Shown piece after piece: positions 1 to 8,709 of a DNA stretch of 64,000 nt. The number at the start of each line of letters is the position of its first letter. Position 1 is the first letter of the stretch. Both the position numbers and the translations under genes were made by a program. The stretch is from Bacteriovoracaceae bacterium (GTDB lineage Bacteria > Bdellovibrionota > Bacteriovoracia > Bacteriovoracales > Bacteriovoracaceae), in contig CANFVK010000002.1 of assembly GCA_947450475.1 (NCBI GenBank), positions 310,001 to 374,000 on the forward strand, in the 5' to 3' direction. Under the pieces are notes generated by a model. The model was not told the DNA's origin. It saw only the letters and a list, made by a program, of their open reading frames with translations, and did no database searches.

Positions 1-36
1 GAATGTTTTTTGTTAGTTCTTTGCTCAGCATATGAG

Positions 37-675
37 TTAAATGACATTTTCTTTATAGACGATAATCGCCATATAAAAACTTAGAAGGATAATTAGAATT
101 CCACAGGAGCGAGCAAAATTTATATAAATTTTTTCAGGGATTTTGTTTTTGTATTTAGCAACAACTCTTAGAAAAAGATAAAACCATAGGGCTGATCCAA
201 CAGCTAATCCAAAAGACAGCGATAAATAGTTTGTGTAGTTATAAGAAAACAAATTCCAAGATTTAATCACTGCCGCCAGTGCTGACATGGTCGCAACAAG
301 GGTCGGATTAGAAGAATAAATAAGGACTCCCATTAGAAAAAAGCCTGATGCTTTGGGCGTTTTTATTAAAGGGGCTTGGTTGTCCAAGAATTGTCCTCTC
401 TTGACCAGAAGCTCTTTGATTCCATAGCCTAATAGAAAAATAATTCCAATTATTTTTAGAAATAGAACAGTTTTATTAGAAAAATGAAAATATGAGAGTC
501 CCGTTAAAATAATCATAAAGTAGACAAAATCCATTAATGATCCACCAAGGGCAATTGAAAAAGCTGAACGAAAATTATAGCGAAGAAGTGCATTGACTAC
601 CGATACATTTATCGGCCCGACCGGAATACAAATAATAAATCCCACTATGATACCAATCAATAAGGCAATAATCAT
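37..675 (-). CDS. LysE/RhtB-family amino-acid exporter-like membrane protein
   Basis: Probable inner-membrane exporter of the LysE/RhtB superfamily, whose members pump amino acids or other small metabolites out of the cell. The protein is almost wholly hydrophobic with about six membrane segments, and the first helix carries the family-like motif PVGPINVSVV near residue 16. Its length, 212 aa, is normal for the family. The track starts at a TTG eight codons earlier. I prefer the ATG at 675 because GAGGT lies 7 nt upstream of it. The gene is divergent from the Omp85-like gene at 827. The substrate cannot be told from sequence. Confidence 0.8.
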   Translation of the reverse strand: MIIALLIGIIVGFIICIPVGPINVSVVNALLRYNFRSAFSIALGGSLMDFVYFMIILTGLSYFHFSNKTVLFLKIIGIIFLLGYGIKELLVKRGQFLDNQAPLIKTPKASGFFLMGVLIYSSNPTLVATMSALAAVIKSWNLFSYNYTNYLSLSFGLAVGSALWFYLFLRVVAKYKNKIPEKIYINFARSCGILIILLSFYMAIIVYKENVI

Positions 676-826
676 CTCAGGAACCTCATTTACTAACAAC
701 TAGCGCCTAAAATATCACTCTCCCATGGAGAATTCAACTCCCTAAAATCGTGATCTCTTGCCATTGCAAGAGACAAATGCAATAAAAACAAGTAAAGTAT
801 AGACTTTAATTTTTATAGGTACGGCC

Positions 827-2023
827 ATGAATAAGATTTTTGTCATAATCAGTTTGCTTCTTTTCATCTGCCTGCAAGCTAGTGCTGAAATTATCAAAGA
901 TATCAAAATAACAGGTAATACTAAAACAAAAGATTGGGCGTTACTTAGAAGAGTCAATATTCATGTCGGTGACAATCTCACAGCAGAGGAATTAAATGAT
1001 TTGCGTATTCGACTTTCTCAAAATGCACAATATATTTTAAAGTCAGTATCATTTGATCAAGGTATTCTTAAAATAGAAATTGAAGACAAGTGGTCAATTA
1101 TTCCAGTTCCACTTATTTCACAATCCGGCGAATACTACATTAGGGGATTTGGATTCTATGAAAATAATTTCTTGGGCCGTATGGATATTCTTATTCCGGC
1201 AGTTGCGTGGACCAATTCAGGAATAAATTATCTTCTGATTTATAACTCTGAAAACTTTTTTTCTTCCAATCTTGGTATTTCTTCACTGATTGTTCGTCTA
1301 AATACCCTTTCTCGCTTTTACCGTCACAAGGTAGAACTCACCCACTTCGAATCACGTGCAACTGCGTTTGAAATTACTCCTAATTATTTTTATAAAAATA
1401 TGGTTTTTAAAACCGGTCCCATTTTTTTTAAGAAAGAAGTCTTCTTTAATGATTCCAAAAATGGGGAGTTGTTCGAAGGAGCTGGATTGCGCTCTAGATT
1501 CAACATAAAGGTATATGAACAACTCGATACATTGTTCAAGGGATTTTTTGTTACCGCAAATGCCTATATTCTAAAACCTAAAAGCTATGATGGAACTTAT
1601 TTTCATGGCAAAGTTGAATTCAATTCAAGCTATCCCATTTTCAACGAACATTTTATCAATTTCTCTGAGTATCTAGGGATCGCATCTGCTAAAACTTTAT
1701 TCTACAATTTTTCCGAAGGAGCCCATGAAGGTTTTCGCGGTTATGATGGAGAATCAATTCACATGCAGCGATATGCCGCTTCGATGCTTCAGTATCAACA
1801 TCATGTGTGGGACCGACTCTTTGCCGTGGCATTTTTTGAAAATACCCGTTCGGTTTTGGTCAATCCAATTTATTCAGGCGCCCACTTAAATGAAAATACA
1901 ATTGGTGGCGGATTAAGATATTATCTGAAAAAAGTAACTATTCCAGGTATCAACGTGGAGTATGGCTACAACATCCAGGATAAATCCTCACACATTCATT
2001 TTAATGTTGGATTAAAGCTTTAA
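827..2023 (+). CDS. Omp85/BamA-TamA-like outer-membrane barrel with one POTRA domain
   Basis: Outer-membrane protein of the Omp85 superfamily. A signal peptide (residues 1-20) is followed by one POTRA-like domain (about 22-90, beginning EIIKDIKITGNTKTKDWALL) and a beta-rich C-terminal region of about 300 residues. The GFRGY motif near residue 304 matches the conserved (V/I)RG(F/Y) motif of the lumen loop in this superfamily, and the chain ends in an amphipathic strand. At 398 aa it is far shorter than BamA (about 800 aa, five POTRAs) or TamA (three POTRAs). It is therefore probably an accessory member, a patatin-type translocator half or a lineage-specific barrel. The start is supported by AGG 7 nt upstream. 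It stands alone, convergent with the DUF2141 gene. Confidence 0.8.
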   Translation: MNKIFVIISLLLFICLQASAEIIKDIKITGNTKTKDWALLRRVNIHVGDNLTAEELNDLRIRLSQNAQYILKSVSFDQGILKIEIEDKWSIIPVPLISQSGEYYIRGFGFYENNFLGRMDILIPAVAWTNSGINYLLIYNSENFFSSNLGISSLIVRLNTLSRFYRHKVELTHFESRATAFEITPNYFYKNMVFKTGPIFFKKEVFFNDSKNGELFEGAGLRSRFNIKVYEQLDTLFKGFFVTANAYILKPKSYDGTYFHGKVEFNSSYPIFNEHFINFSEYLGIASAKTLFYNFSEGAHEGFRGYDGESIHMQRYAASMLQYQHHVWDRLFAVAFFENTRSVLVNPIYSGAHLNENTIGGGLRYYLKKVTIPGINVEYGYNIQDKSSHIHFNVGLKL

Positions 2024-2027
2024 GTAA

Positions 2028-2465
2028 TTAAATCTCAATCGTGACAGTTGGATGGTCTTTATCAAAAATAAATTTAGCCTTATTCCAACTAGGTGGAAGA
2101 ATACAGCCCTTGCAATTTGAAAAACCATACTGTTCTGTTGGTATTCTGAAAAAGTTTTTGTCCAAATCTTGATTTAGATTAGCATCATGGTAAAGCTTGA
2201 TTGCATATTCCCCGCATGGAATATCTTTAAAAACATATTCCACTTTCTTATCTTTAATCGGGGAACGTCCCTTCTTGAACGCTGGAGGACCACCCTTTTT
2301 GGGTCTAAACGTTTCGGCATTATTATCAAGATCAAATTTTATTTGCCCTTCGTCACTATTGAGTCCTGTCACGATCATGGTAAAGTCCCCTCGACATTCA
2401 GCCTTAGGTTCTTGTGCCAACAAACTTAAAGAGAATATAGTTGATAAGACGATTCCAAACATCAT
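2028..2465 (-). CDS. DUF2141 secreted protein
   Basis: Small exported protein with a DUF2141-like domain. Residues 1-20 form a signal peptide. The mature part has the family pattern: a beta-sandwich beginning IVTGLNSDEGQIKFDLDN, then KDIPCGEYAIKLYHDANLNQ and a final hydrophobic strand. Molecular function is unknown in the family. Three Cys in the mature part could form a disulfide in the periplasm. The start ATG overlaps the stop of the upstream ABC-F gene by 4 nt (ATGA), so the two are probably co-transcribed and translationally coupled. Confidence 0.75.
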   Translation of the reverse strand: MMFGIVLSTIFSLSLLAQEPKAECRGDFTMIVTGLNSDEGQIKFDLDNNAETFRPKKGGPPAFKKGRSPIKDKKVEYVFKDIPCGEYAIKLYHDANLNQDLDKNFFRIPTEQYGFSNCKGCILPPSWNKAKFIFDKDHPTVTIEI

Positions 2466-4294
2466 AACTGCTCCAATTCCTTGTCAAATTTTTTATTTAT
2501 AAAATCTAATTTTTCATTGGCATTGGTAAGTTTTTCGAAAATTTCATCAATAACATGATTTAATTTGCCGACAGCATGAGTGTAATCGTTAAGCTTATTC
2601 AAGTCCGTGGCAATAGTAGCTTTCTCTAGCTCAATATTTATTCTATTGAGCAAACTCTCGTTCTTTGTTATTTCAGCTTCTAGCTTCGTAATATCTTCAA
2701 GCATTGGCTTTGTTAAACGCCCACGTTCCAATGATATTTCAGCTCGTCTTTGTTTAATTTCTTTTTCAGTAAGCTTTCTTTTGAACGTTTTATTTGGCTT
2801 AGTCTCTTCGCTTTCCCAACCAATTTTTTCTAGGAAATCATCATAAGTGCCATTAAAAAATTCGGCATTGCCATTGTGAAAAATGACTAACTTGGTAGCT
2901 AAATTCCTAAGCATAATCTCACTGTGAGTAACAATCACTACGGCCCCAGGAAAATTGCCTATCTCTTCCGTTAGTGACTCAATAGATTCCATATCTAAAT
3001 GGTTTGTAGGCTCATCGAGAAGCAATAAGTTTGCAGGCTTTGCTAATATTTTTCCCAGTAAAACCCGGGCACGCTCACCGCCGGAAAGGACTTTTATTTT
3101 TTTCTTTGCCAAATCACCTTCAAACATCATTGTGCCGCAAATATTACGAACACCTGAAATAGTGAGATCCGTATTTTCCGCCTGAATTTCTTCCGCGATG
3201 GTATTTTCCACGTTAAGTCTATTGATGTTGGTTTGGCCAAAATGCCCGAGATGTGCTGATGGATGAAAGCTCACCTTGCCCTCTATCGAATCAAGAGCTC
3301 CTCCAATCACATTTAAAAGTGTCGACTTTCCTTTTCCATTTTTACCGATGATAGCAATACGATCTTCGCGGTTTATGGGAAAACTTAGGTCGTGAAAGAG
3401 TGAGTTGTTTTTTTCGCCATCGTATGAAAAGGCTAAGTGCCTCACTTCGGCAATTTGTTTACCGGGACATTCAATAAAACGGAAATGAAATCCTAGATTA
3501 TCTAAATCGTTCAATTTATCCATTGAACTCATTTTTTGAAGTGCTTTCATTCGCGACTGAGCCTGTGCTGCCTTGCTGGCTTTAGCTTTAAATCTTTCGA
3601 CAAAAGCCTCCATCTCTTTTCGCTTTTTATCTAAATTTTCGCGGGTTTTTTCATACATTTCTTCTTCTTGCAAAATTTGTTCATAAAATTTTGCAGTATC
3701 ACCTTTTATTTTCTTTAAGCAATGACGATGAAGCCCCATGGTATGAGTCACCACATCATCCATAAATTCTCTGTCGTGGGTAATCAACATAATCTCACCC
3801 GCAAAGTTTTTTAAAAAAGACTTTAACCATCTCATCGACACGATATCTAAATAGTTGGTGGGCTCATCTAAAAGCAGAAGATTGGGTGACTGGAGTAAAA
3901 CCTTGGTCAGGTTAATCCGGATTTGATAACCACCTGAAAAACTCAATGGATTTTTTTGCATATCTTCATCAGAAAAACCCAATCCAAAAAGGATTTTTTC
4001 GGCCTCGTGTTCTAGAAAATCATCAGGATTAAGCACCTGAATGCATTCCTCTAAAACGGTAGGTTTAGTAAAGTGAATATGTTGTTCGAGAGCACCGAGT
4101 CTATATCCCTTAGGGATGGTTATTTCACCGGAATCAGCCGATAACTCTCCGAGAATTAGTTTAAAAAGGGTTGATTTTCCTGAACCATTGCGCCCAACAA
4201 GCCCCACTCTTTCGCGGCTTCCAAGTTGAAAACTGACTCGATCAAAGAGTTCTTGTCCCCCGAAATGTTTGGATAAATTTTTTGCTTGAATCAT
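2462..4294 (-). CDS. ABC-F family ATPase
   Basis: Cytoplasmic ABC-F protein: two ABC ATPase domains on one chain and no membrane segments. Members act on the ribosome as translation factors or antibiotic-resistance factors, not as transporters. Walker A motifs are GRNGSGKST (residues 34-42) and GKNGKGKST (near 318). Signature motifs are SFSGGYQ and LSGGERAR, and the Walker B regions read LLLLDEPTN in both halves. A charged interdomain linker sits around 200-260. A Lys/Glu-rich C-terminal coiled coil (about 515-610) recalls Uup-type members, but the subfamily cannot be fixed by eye. It is divergent from typA, with both starts within 90 bp, and so may share regulation with another translation GTPase. 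Confidence 0.92.
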   Translation of the reverse strand: MIQAKNLSKHFGGQELFDRVSFQLGSRERVGLVGRNGSGKSTLFKLILGELSADSGEITIPKGYRLGALEQHIHFTKPTVLEECIQVLNPDDFLEHEAEKILFGLGFSDEDMQKNPLSFSGGYQIRINLTKVLLQSPNLLLLDEPTNYLDIVSMRWLKSFLKNFAGEIMLITHDREFMDDVVTHTMGLHRHCLKKIKGDTAKFYEQILQEEEMYEKTRENLDKKRKEMEAFVERFKAKASKAAQAQSRMKALQKMSSMDKLNDLDNLGFHFRFIECPGKQIAEVRHLAFSYDGEKNNSLFHDLSFPINREDRIAIIGKNGKGKSTLLNVIGGALDSIEGKVSFHPSAHLGHFGQTNINRLNVENTIAEEIQAENTDLTISGVRNICGTMMFEGDLAKKKIKVLSGGERARVLLGKILAKPANLLLLDEPTNHLDMESIESLTEEIGNFPGAVVIVTHSEIMLRNLATKLVIFHNGNAEFFNGTYDDFLEKIGWESEETKPNKTFKRKLTEKEIKQRRAEISLERGRLTKPMLEDITKLEAEITKNESLLNRINIELEKATIATDLNKLNDYTHAVGKLNHVIDEIFEKLTNANEKLDFINKKFDKELEQL

Positions 4295-4381
4295 TGTTAT
4301 CTCGCTTAAGAAGCCATCTTATGCTAAAGTCTTGCGAAATTCATTATATATTTTGTTACTAAAAACCAAGGAATTGTCCCC

Positions 4382-6217
4382 ATGTCTAAGTCTTATAGTA
4401 AATTAAAAAACATCGCCGTTGTTGCTCACGTCGACCATGGTAAAACGACCCTTGTCGACTGTCTTTTAAGACAATCTGGAACTTTTGACGAACGTGAACA
4501 AGTTACTGATAGAGTAATGGATTCTGGCGAAATTGAAAAAGAGCGAGGAATTACCATTACGGCAAAAAACTGTGCTTTTGTATGGAAAGATACAAAAATT
4601 AATCTACTCGATACTCCTGGTCACGCCGATTTTGGTGGAGAAGTTGAACGATCGCTAATGATGGTCGATGGTATTTTATTATTAGTTGACGCTTCTGAAG
4701 GCCCACTACCTCAAACTCGATTTGTTTTGACTAAGGCGATGGAGCAAAGATTGAAAATTGCGGTTGTTATCAATAAAATTGATCGACCAGATGAACGCAT
4801 TGAAGAAGTCAAACACGACATTGAAGAGCTTTTCTTGGAATTAGCTTCTATGCTTAATATTGAAGATTTTGATCTCGATATCCCTATTGTCTACTCTTCT
4901 GCAAGAGCTGGTTGGGCGACTCATGATCCAAAAGTAATCAGAACTGACATTCACCCGATCCTTGATCTCATGGTTTCAGACTTCTTTCCACAACCAAGAG
5001 TTTCAACAGGAAGTGACCTACAACTTCTCGTCACAAATCTTTCCTACTCACCGTATTTAGGACCTCTAGCTATTGGTCGAATCCAAAGAGGCGCCATCAG
5101 AAAAGGCGGTAACTACACTCTGTGCGATGTGGATAAAAAAAATAAGTCTTACAAAATTTCAGCTATCCAGGAATTTTCGGCATTAGCTATTACTGAAGTT
5201 GATAATGCAGATGCTGGAGAAATTGTTATCGTCGCTGGAATTGATAATGCCAAAATTGGTGACACAATTGTTTCTACAACCAACATAGATCCACTTCCTC
5301 GTATTACGGTAGAACCTCCCACCGTAGGGGTACAAGTTTCTGTTTCTACTTCTCCACTCTCTGGACAAGAAGGAGATTATCTTACTTCAAGAAAATTGGA
5401 AGAATTTCTACAAGACTCAATTAAGACAAACGTTGCGCTTCAATATGAAGGAACAGATGACCCAAAAGTTTTTATCTTAAAAGGTCGTGGAGAACTTCAG
5501 CTTGCAATTGTTTTCGAACAACTAAGAAGAAAAGGGTTTGAACTTATGGTAGGTCGCCCACAAGTTCTTTTTCAAACTGCTGAAGACGGCACAAAAATGG
5601 AACCTTTTGAAAAAGTTGTTCTTGATATTCCCAATGATGCAACAGGTGCCATTACGGAAAGACTTTCGACCAGAAAAGGTATCATGGAAAATATGATGCC
5701 GCTTGGAGAAGATAGAACTCGTATGGTTTTCATCATACCTTCAAGAGGCCTTATTGGTTACCGTGGAATTTTCTTAACCGATACGAGAGGCGCAGGACTC
5801 ATGTCATCTGAATTTGTTGGTTACCGCCCTTTTACTGGCGAGATGCTCGGTAGACAAAATGGTGCCATCATTTCAGATAGAGCTGGAAAGATGACTCCCT
5901 ACGCACTTTTCAATCTACTTTCATCTGGAAAGCAATTCGTGAAGCCAGGTGAAATGGCCTACGAAGGAATGGTCATCGGTGAAGCAACACGACCAAACGA
6001 TATCGTGGTTAACTGTGTTCGTGAAAAACACTTAACTTCGGTTAGAACCGCAGGTAAAGATGAGCAACCAATACTTCCTCCTATCGTTAACAGAACTCTA
6101 GAATGGGCATTGGATTGGATTGACAATGATGAATGGGTTGAAATAACTCCTCAGTCGATACGAATTAGAAAAAAAGAGCTCGTAGGCAGTAAACGCTCAG
6201 TCATTAGAAAAGGGTAA
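4382..6217 (+). CDS. typA: TypA/BipA ribosome-associated GTPase
   Basis: Translational GTPase TypA/BipA, which binds the 70S ribosome and helps ribosome assembly and stress adaptation. The G1 motif AHVDHGKTTL is near residue 15, then G2 RGITI, G3 DTPGHADFGGEVE and G4 NKID. These are followed by the beta-barrel domain 2, the EF-G-like domains and the TypA-specific C-terminal domain (for example SRGLIGYRGIF and SGKQFVKPGEMAYEGM). The length of 611 aa is usual for the family. Codon use looks optimised, as expected for a well expressed gene. The next gene starts 5 nt after the stop. Confidence 0.97.
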   Translation: MSKSYSKLKNIAVVAHVDHGKTTLVDCLLRQSGTFDEREQVTDRVMDSGEIEKERGITITAKNCAFVWKDTKINLLDTPGHADFGGEVERSLMMVDGILLLVDASEGPLPQTRFVLTKAMEQRLKIAVVINKIDRPDERIEEVKHDIEELFLELASMLNIEDFDLDIPIVYSSARAGWATHDPKVIRTDIHPILDLMVSDFFPQPRVSTGSDLQLLVTNLSYSPYLGPLAIGRIQRGAIRKGGNYTLCDVDKKNKSYKISAIQEFSALAITEVDNADAGEIVIVAGIDNAKIGDTIVSTTNIDPLPRITVEPPTVGVQVSVSTSPLSGQEGDYLTSRKLEEFLQDSIKTNVALQYEGTDDPKVFILKGRGELQLAIVFEQLRRKGFELMVGRPQVLFQTAEDGTKMEPFEKVVLDIPNDATGAITERLSTRKGIMENMMPLGEDRTRMVFIIPSRGLIGYRGIFLTDTRGAGLMSSEFVGYRPFTGEMLGRQNGAIISDRAGKMTPYALFNLLSSGKQFVKPGEMAYEGMVIGEATRPNDIVVNCVREKHLTSVRTAGKDEQPILPPIVNRTLEWALDWIDNDEWVEITPQSIRIRKKELVGSKRSVIRKG

Positions 6218-6222
6218 TTTAA

Positions 6223-6768
6223 ATGACCAAACTCATGACACTTATATTTTTTATTTTAACCTTTAATGCTTCTGCAACAACTTTTGACGGCGTTGTATTT
6301 AGTGACACCGTCAAAGTTGATGGAAAAGATTTAGTGCTAAATGGAATTGGAATTAGAAAAGCCACATTTTTAAAAATAAAAGTTTATTATGGAGGGCTAT
6401 ATCTTGAGAAAAAAACCAAAGACCCTTCGTTATTTTTAAACTCTACTTCACCTAAACAAATCATTATGCAATTTGTTCGTGAAGTAGATGCTAAAAAACT
6501 TCGGGATGGATTTATTGAAGGAATGGAAGCGGCAAATAAAAATCATGATAGTCTTAAGAGCTCACTTGATAAATTTAACGCCCAACTTACAGATGTCGTC
6601 AAAAATGATGTGATCACAATTACTTTCCATACAGACGGAGTGGTTGTTAATGTCAAAGGTAAAATTAGTGAAAAAATAATGGGTGCTGACTTTTCGAAGG
6701 CACTTCTCAATATTTGGTTTACTAACCCTCGGGATGAAAATCTCAAACTAGGATTACTGGGGCAATAA
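6223..6768 (+). CDS. Secreted chalcone-isomerase-like protein
   Basis: Exported protein of the bacterial chalcone-isomerase-like family. After a signal peptide (residues 1-18) the mature part reads GIGIRKATFLKIKVYYGGLYLE, the typical N-terminal strand pattern of these domains, followed by the VREVDAKKLRDGFIEGM helix region. Bacterial members are thought to bind fatty acids or similar ligands, and true flavonoid isomerase activity is unlikely. The start lies 5 nt after the typA stop, with AAAAGGG of the typA tail as ribosome binding site, so it is co-transcribed with typA. Confidence 0.75.
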   Translation: MTKLMTLIFFILTFNASATTFDGVVFSDTVKVDGKDLVLNGIGIRKATFLKIKVYYGGLYLEKKTKDPSLFLNSTSPKQIIMQFVREVDAKKLRDGFIEGMEAANKNHDSLKSSLDKFNAQLTDVVKNDVITITFHTDGVVVNVKGKISEKIMGADFSKALLNIWFTNPRDENLKLGLLGQ

Positions 6769-6880
6769 GTTTCAACAGGTTAGAGGGTACTCGACCAGCA
6801 GACGCGGTTTAACTCCTCTTAAATTGCATCTGCTCATTTATTGATTATAATAAAACAGAACGCTGCTGAGGAAGGATTTT

Positions 6881-7561
6881 ATGGAACGTAAGATGCATGT
6901 GACGATCGTCGATGACATGATCGACAATCTTAAAACTTATAATGAGATGCTTTCGGAAACTTTTAATTTAGAACTTATTCAAAATCCGTTAAACCTTCTA
7001 GATTTTCTTTCTAAGAATGAAACTGACTTAGTTCTTCTTGATCTTCATATGCCTGAAATAAATGGTTTTGATCTATACTTAAAATTCAAAGATACTTATA
7101 CAGAACTTCCCGTCATTTTTTTAAGTGGAGACCCATCAGAAGAGTCAGTGATCCAAGGTTTGAACCTAGGTGCAGATGATTTTATCGTAAAGCCTGTTCC
7201 CTTAAGAGAACTCATTGCACGCATTCAAAATAAAATCTCGTTTAAACCAACCAGTAGTACCGGCGTTGAAGAAACGCTTACGATCGATGGTTTTAAGCTT
7301 TATTGCGATATGCAAATGGCCGAAATCAATCAAACCAAAATTCAATTAACACCAATTGAATTTAAAATCATTTATCTTTTGGCAAAAAATCCCAATAAAG
7401 TTTTTAGCAGAGATTATATAACAAATTTATTATGGCCAAATGTTCATGTACAAAATCAAAACATCGACACGCACTTATCTAATCTAAGAAAAAAACTTAT
7501 GCCTTTTTCTCGATATATCAAGACGATAAAATCACGAGGCTATATTCTAAGAATTGGATAA
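6881..7561 (+). CDS. OmpR/PhoB-type response regulator
   Basis: Two-component response regulator with an N-terminal receiver (residues 5-120) and a C-terminal winged-helix DNA-binding domain (about 130-225). In the receiver the acidic pair is D11-D12, the phosphoacceptor is D54 (LLDLHMPE), the switch residue is S82 and the conserved lysine is K104 (VKPVP). All active-site residues are present. The DNA-binding domain shows LTPIEFKIIYLLAKNPNKVF and the TIKSRGYIL wing. No histidine kinase is adjacent, so it is an orphan. AAGGA lies 5 nt before the ATG. Target genes are unknown. Confidence 0.92.
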   Translation: MERKMHVTIVDDMIDNLKTYNEMLSETFNLELIQNPLNLLDFLSKNETDLVLLDLHMPEINGFDLYLKFKDTYTELPVIFLSGDPSEESVIQGLNLGADDFIVKPVPLRELIARIQNKISFKPTSSTGVEETLTIDGFKLYCDMQMAEINQTKIQLTPIEFKIIYLLAKNPNKVFSRDYITNLLWPNVHVQNQNIDTHLSNLRKKLMPFSRYIKTIKSRGYILRIG

Positions 7562-7569
7562 ATTACTCA

Positions 7570-8634
7570 CTAAAATGCCTTCTCAATTTCCTCAATAAGA
7601 TAATGTAACCCATTTTGCTTTTGAATTTTCTTCATGGGATTAGTGGAACCAATTTCTTCAAGTGAACTGAGAAAAACTTGATCGTTTAATTCTTTTTCCT
7701 CAATAATAATTGATCCTAATTTTTTGTGAGCTTCTAGGGCATTAAAGAACTGCTCATTTTTTTGAGCAATTTTTAGAGGTATAAAAATTGATTTCTTTCC
7801 AACGGCGATTAATTCACAAACAGTCCCAGCACCTGAGCGAGAAATAGTAACAGTGGCCAACTTGAAAAGATCAATCATTTCTTTACCGACAAAAGCCAGC
7901 GGAATGTAATCAGGGTGCTTCAATTGAGAATACTCATTGATAAAGGACTTGCCCACTTGGTGAATGATTAGGTAACGACTAGTGAGCAGTTCAAAGTTTT
8001 TTTCGATTAGCTTATTAATTAATTGAGCGCCATTGCCCCCCCCTGTTATAAACATGATAGGCTTGGTTGATTCATTAATCTTACGACCATCAATAACGAC
8101 GGGATTAATCTCTTCAAAATAACATTCTTCTCTCAGGGGATACCCTGAAAAAAAAGTTTTATTTTCATCAAAAAACTTAAATGAATCTTCAAAACTAATA
8201 AAAACTTTATCTGCAAAAAATGAACATATTTTATTAGCGAGACCAACTCTCGATGTTTGCTCATGGATAAATACTTTTTTACCTTGCAATTTAGCAGCTA
8301 TAACAACAGGAACTGAGACAAATCCTCCAGAAGAAAAAACCAGAGAAGATCGTCTTTTAAATTTCCAAAGAACCTTAAACGCATCGATTAATCCCATAAA
8401 TACACGAGAGATATCTTTGATATTCTCCAAGGACAAATAGCGACGTAATTTCCCTGTGTGTATAGGATGATAGGTTAATTGATAGTCTTTTACTAATTCC
8501 CTTTCGATGCTGGCCATTCCTCCAACGTAATGAATGTCATATTCTTTTTGTGCATTAACTTTTTTGATAATGGTTAGAGCAGGCATTACGTGCCCTCCAC
8601 TTCCTCCACCAGTAAAAATGAGCGTTTTTGACAT
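7570..8634 (-). CDS. murG: UDP-GlcNAc:lipid I N-acetylglucosaminyltransferase (MurG-like)
   Basis: MurG-family GT28 glycosyltransferase, which adds GlcNAc to undecaprenyl-pyrophosphoryl-MurNAc-pentapeptide on the inner face of the membrane to give lipid II. The N-terminal loop GGGSGGHVMPAL is the canonical G-rich motif. HEQTSRVGLANK resembles the family's HEQN.xxG.xN region, and the donor-site region reads ITGGGNGAQ then ISRSGAGTVCELIAVGKKSIFIPL. Length (354 aa) is normal. The start is set at the ATG at 8634 because AGG sits 6 nt upstream, whereas the track's first ATG directly abuts it. The gene is not in a division/cell-wall cluster here, so whether it is the only murG cannot be told. Confidence 0.88.
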   Translation of the reverse strand: MSKTLIFTGGGSGGHVMPALTIIKKVNAQKEYDIHYVGGMASIERELVKDYQLTYHPIHTGKLRRYLSLENIKDISRVFMGLIDAFKVLWKFKRRSSLVFSSGGFVSVPVVIAAKLQGKKVFIHEQTSRVGLANKICSFFADKVFISFEDSFKFFDENKTFFSGYPLREECYFEEINPVVIDGRKINESTKPIMFITGGGNGAQLINKLIEKNFELLTSRYLIIHQVGKSFINEYSQLKHPDYIPLAFVGKEMIDLFKLATVTISRSGAGTVCELIAVGKKSIFIPLKIAQKNEQFFNALEAHKKLGSIIIEEKELNDQVFLSSLEEIGSTNPMKKIQKQNGLHYLIEEIEKAF

Positions 8635-8650
8635 AATCATCCTATGAATA

Positions 8651-8680
8651 AAAAAGGCACCTCGCCAGAGGTGCCTTTTA
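8651..8680 (-). terminator. Bidirectional intrinsic terminator between helicase gene and murG
   Basis: Perfect 8-bp GC-rich stem GGCACCTC/GAGGTGCC around a 4-nt loop (gcca), with an A-tract before and a T-tract after. It works as a Rho-independent terminator in either direction. On the minus strand it lies 30 nt after the DEAD-box helicase stop and just before murG, so it should separate the two transcripts. Confidence 0.85.
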
Positions 8681-8709
8681 TTGTTAAGAACAATTATAAT
8701 AACTTTTTA

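Noticed and set aside
742-957. 71-aa minus-strand ORF over the start of the Omp85-like gene
   Set aside because: It lies opposite a signal peptide, which gives a hydrophobic shadow, and has no family pattern.
2187-2502. Two plus-strand ORFs of 80 and 101 aa opposite the DUF2141 gene
   Set aside because: The opposite strand has a signal peptide, family pattern and an ATGA overlap with its operon partner. These are shadows.
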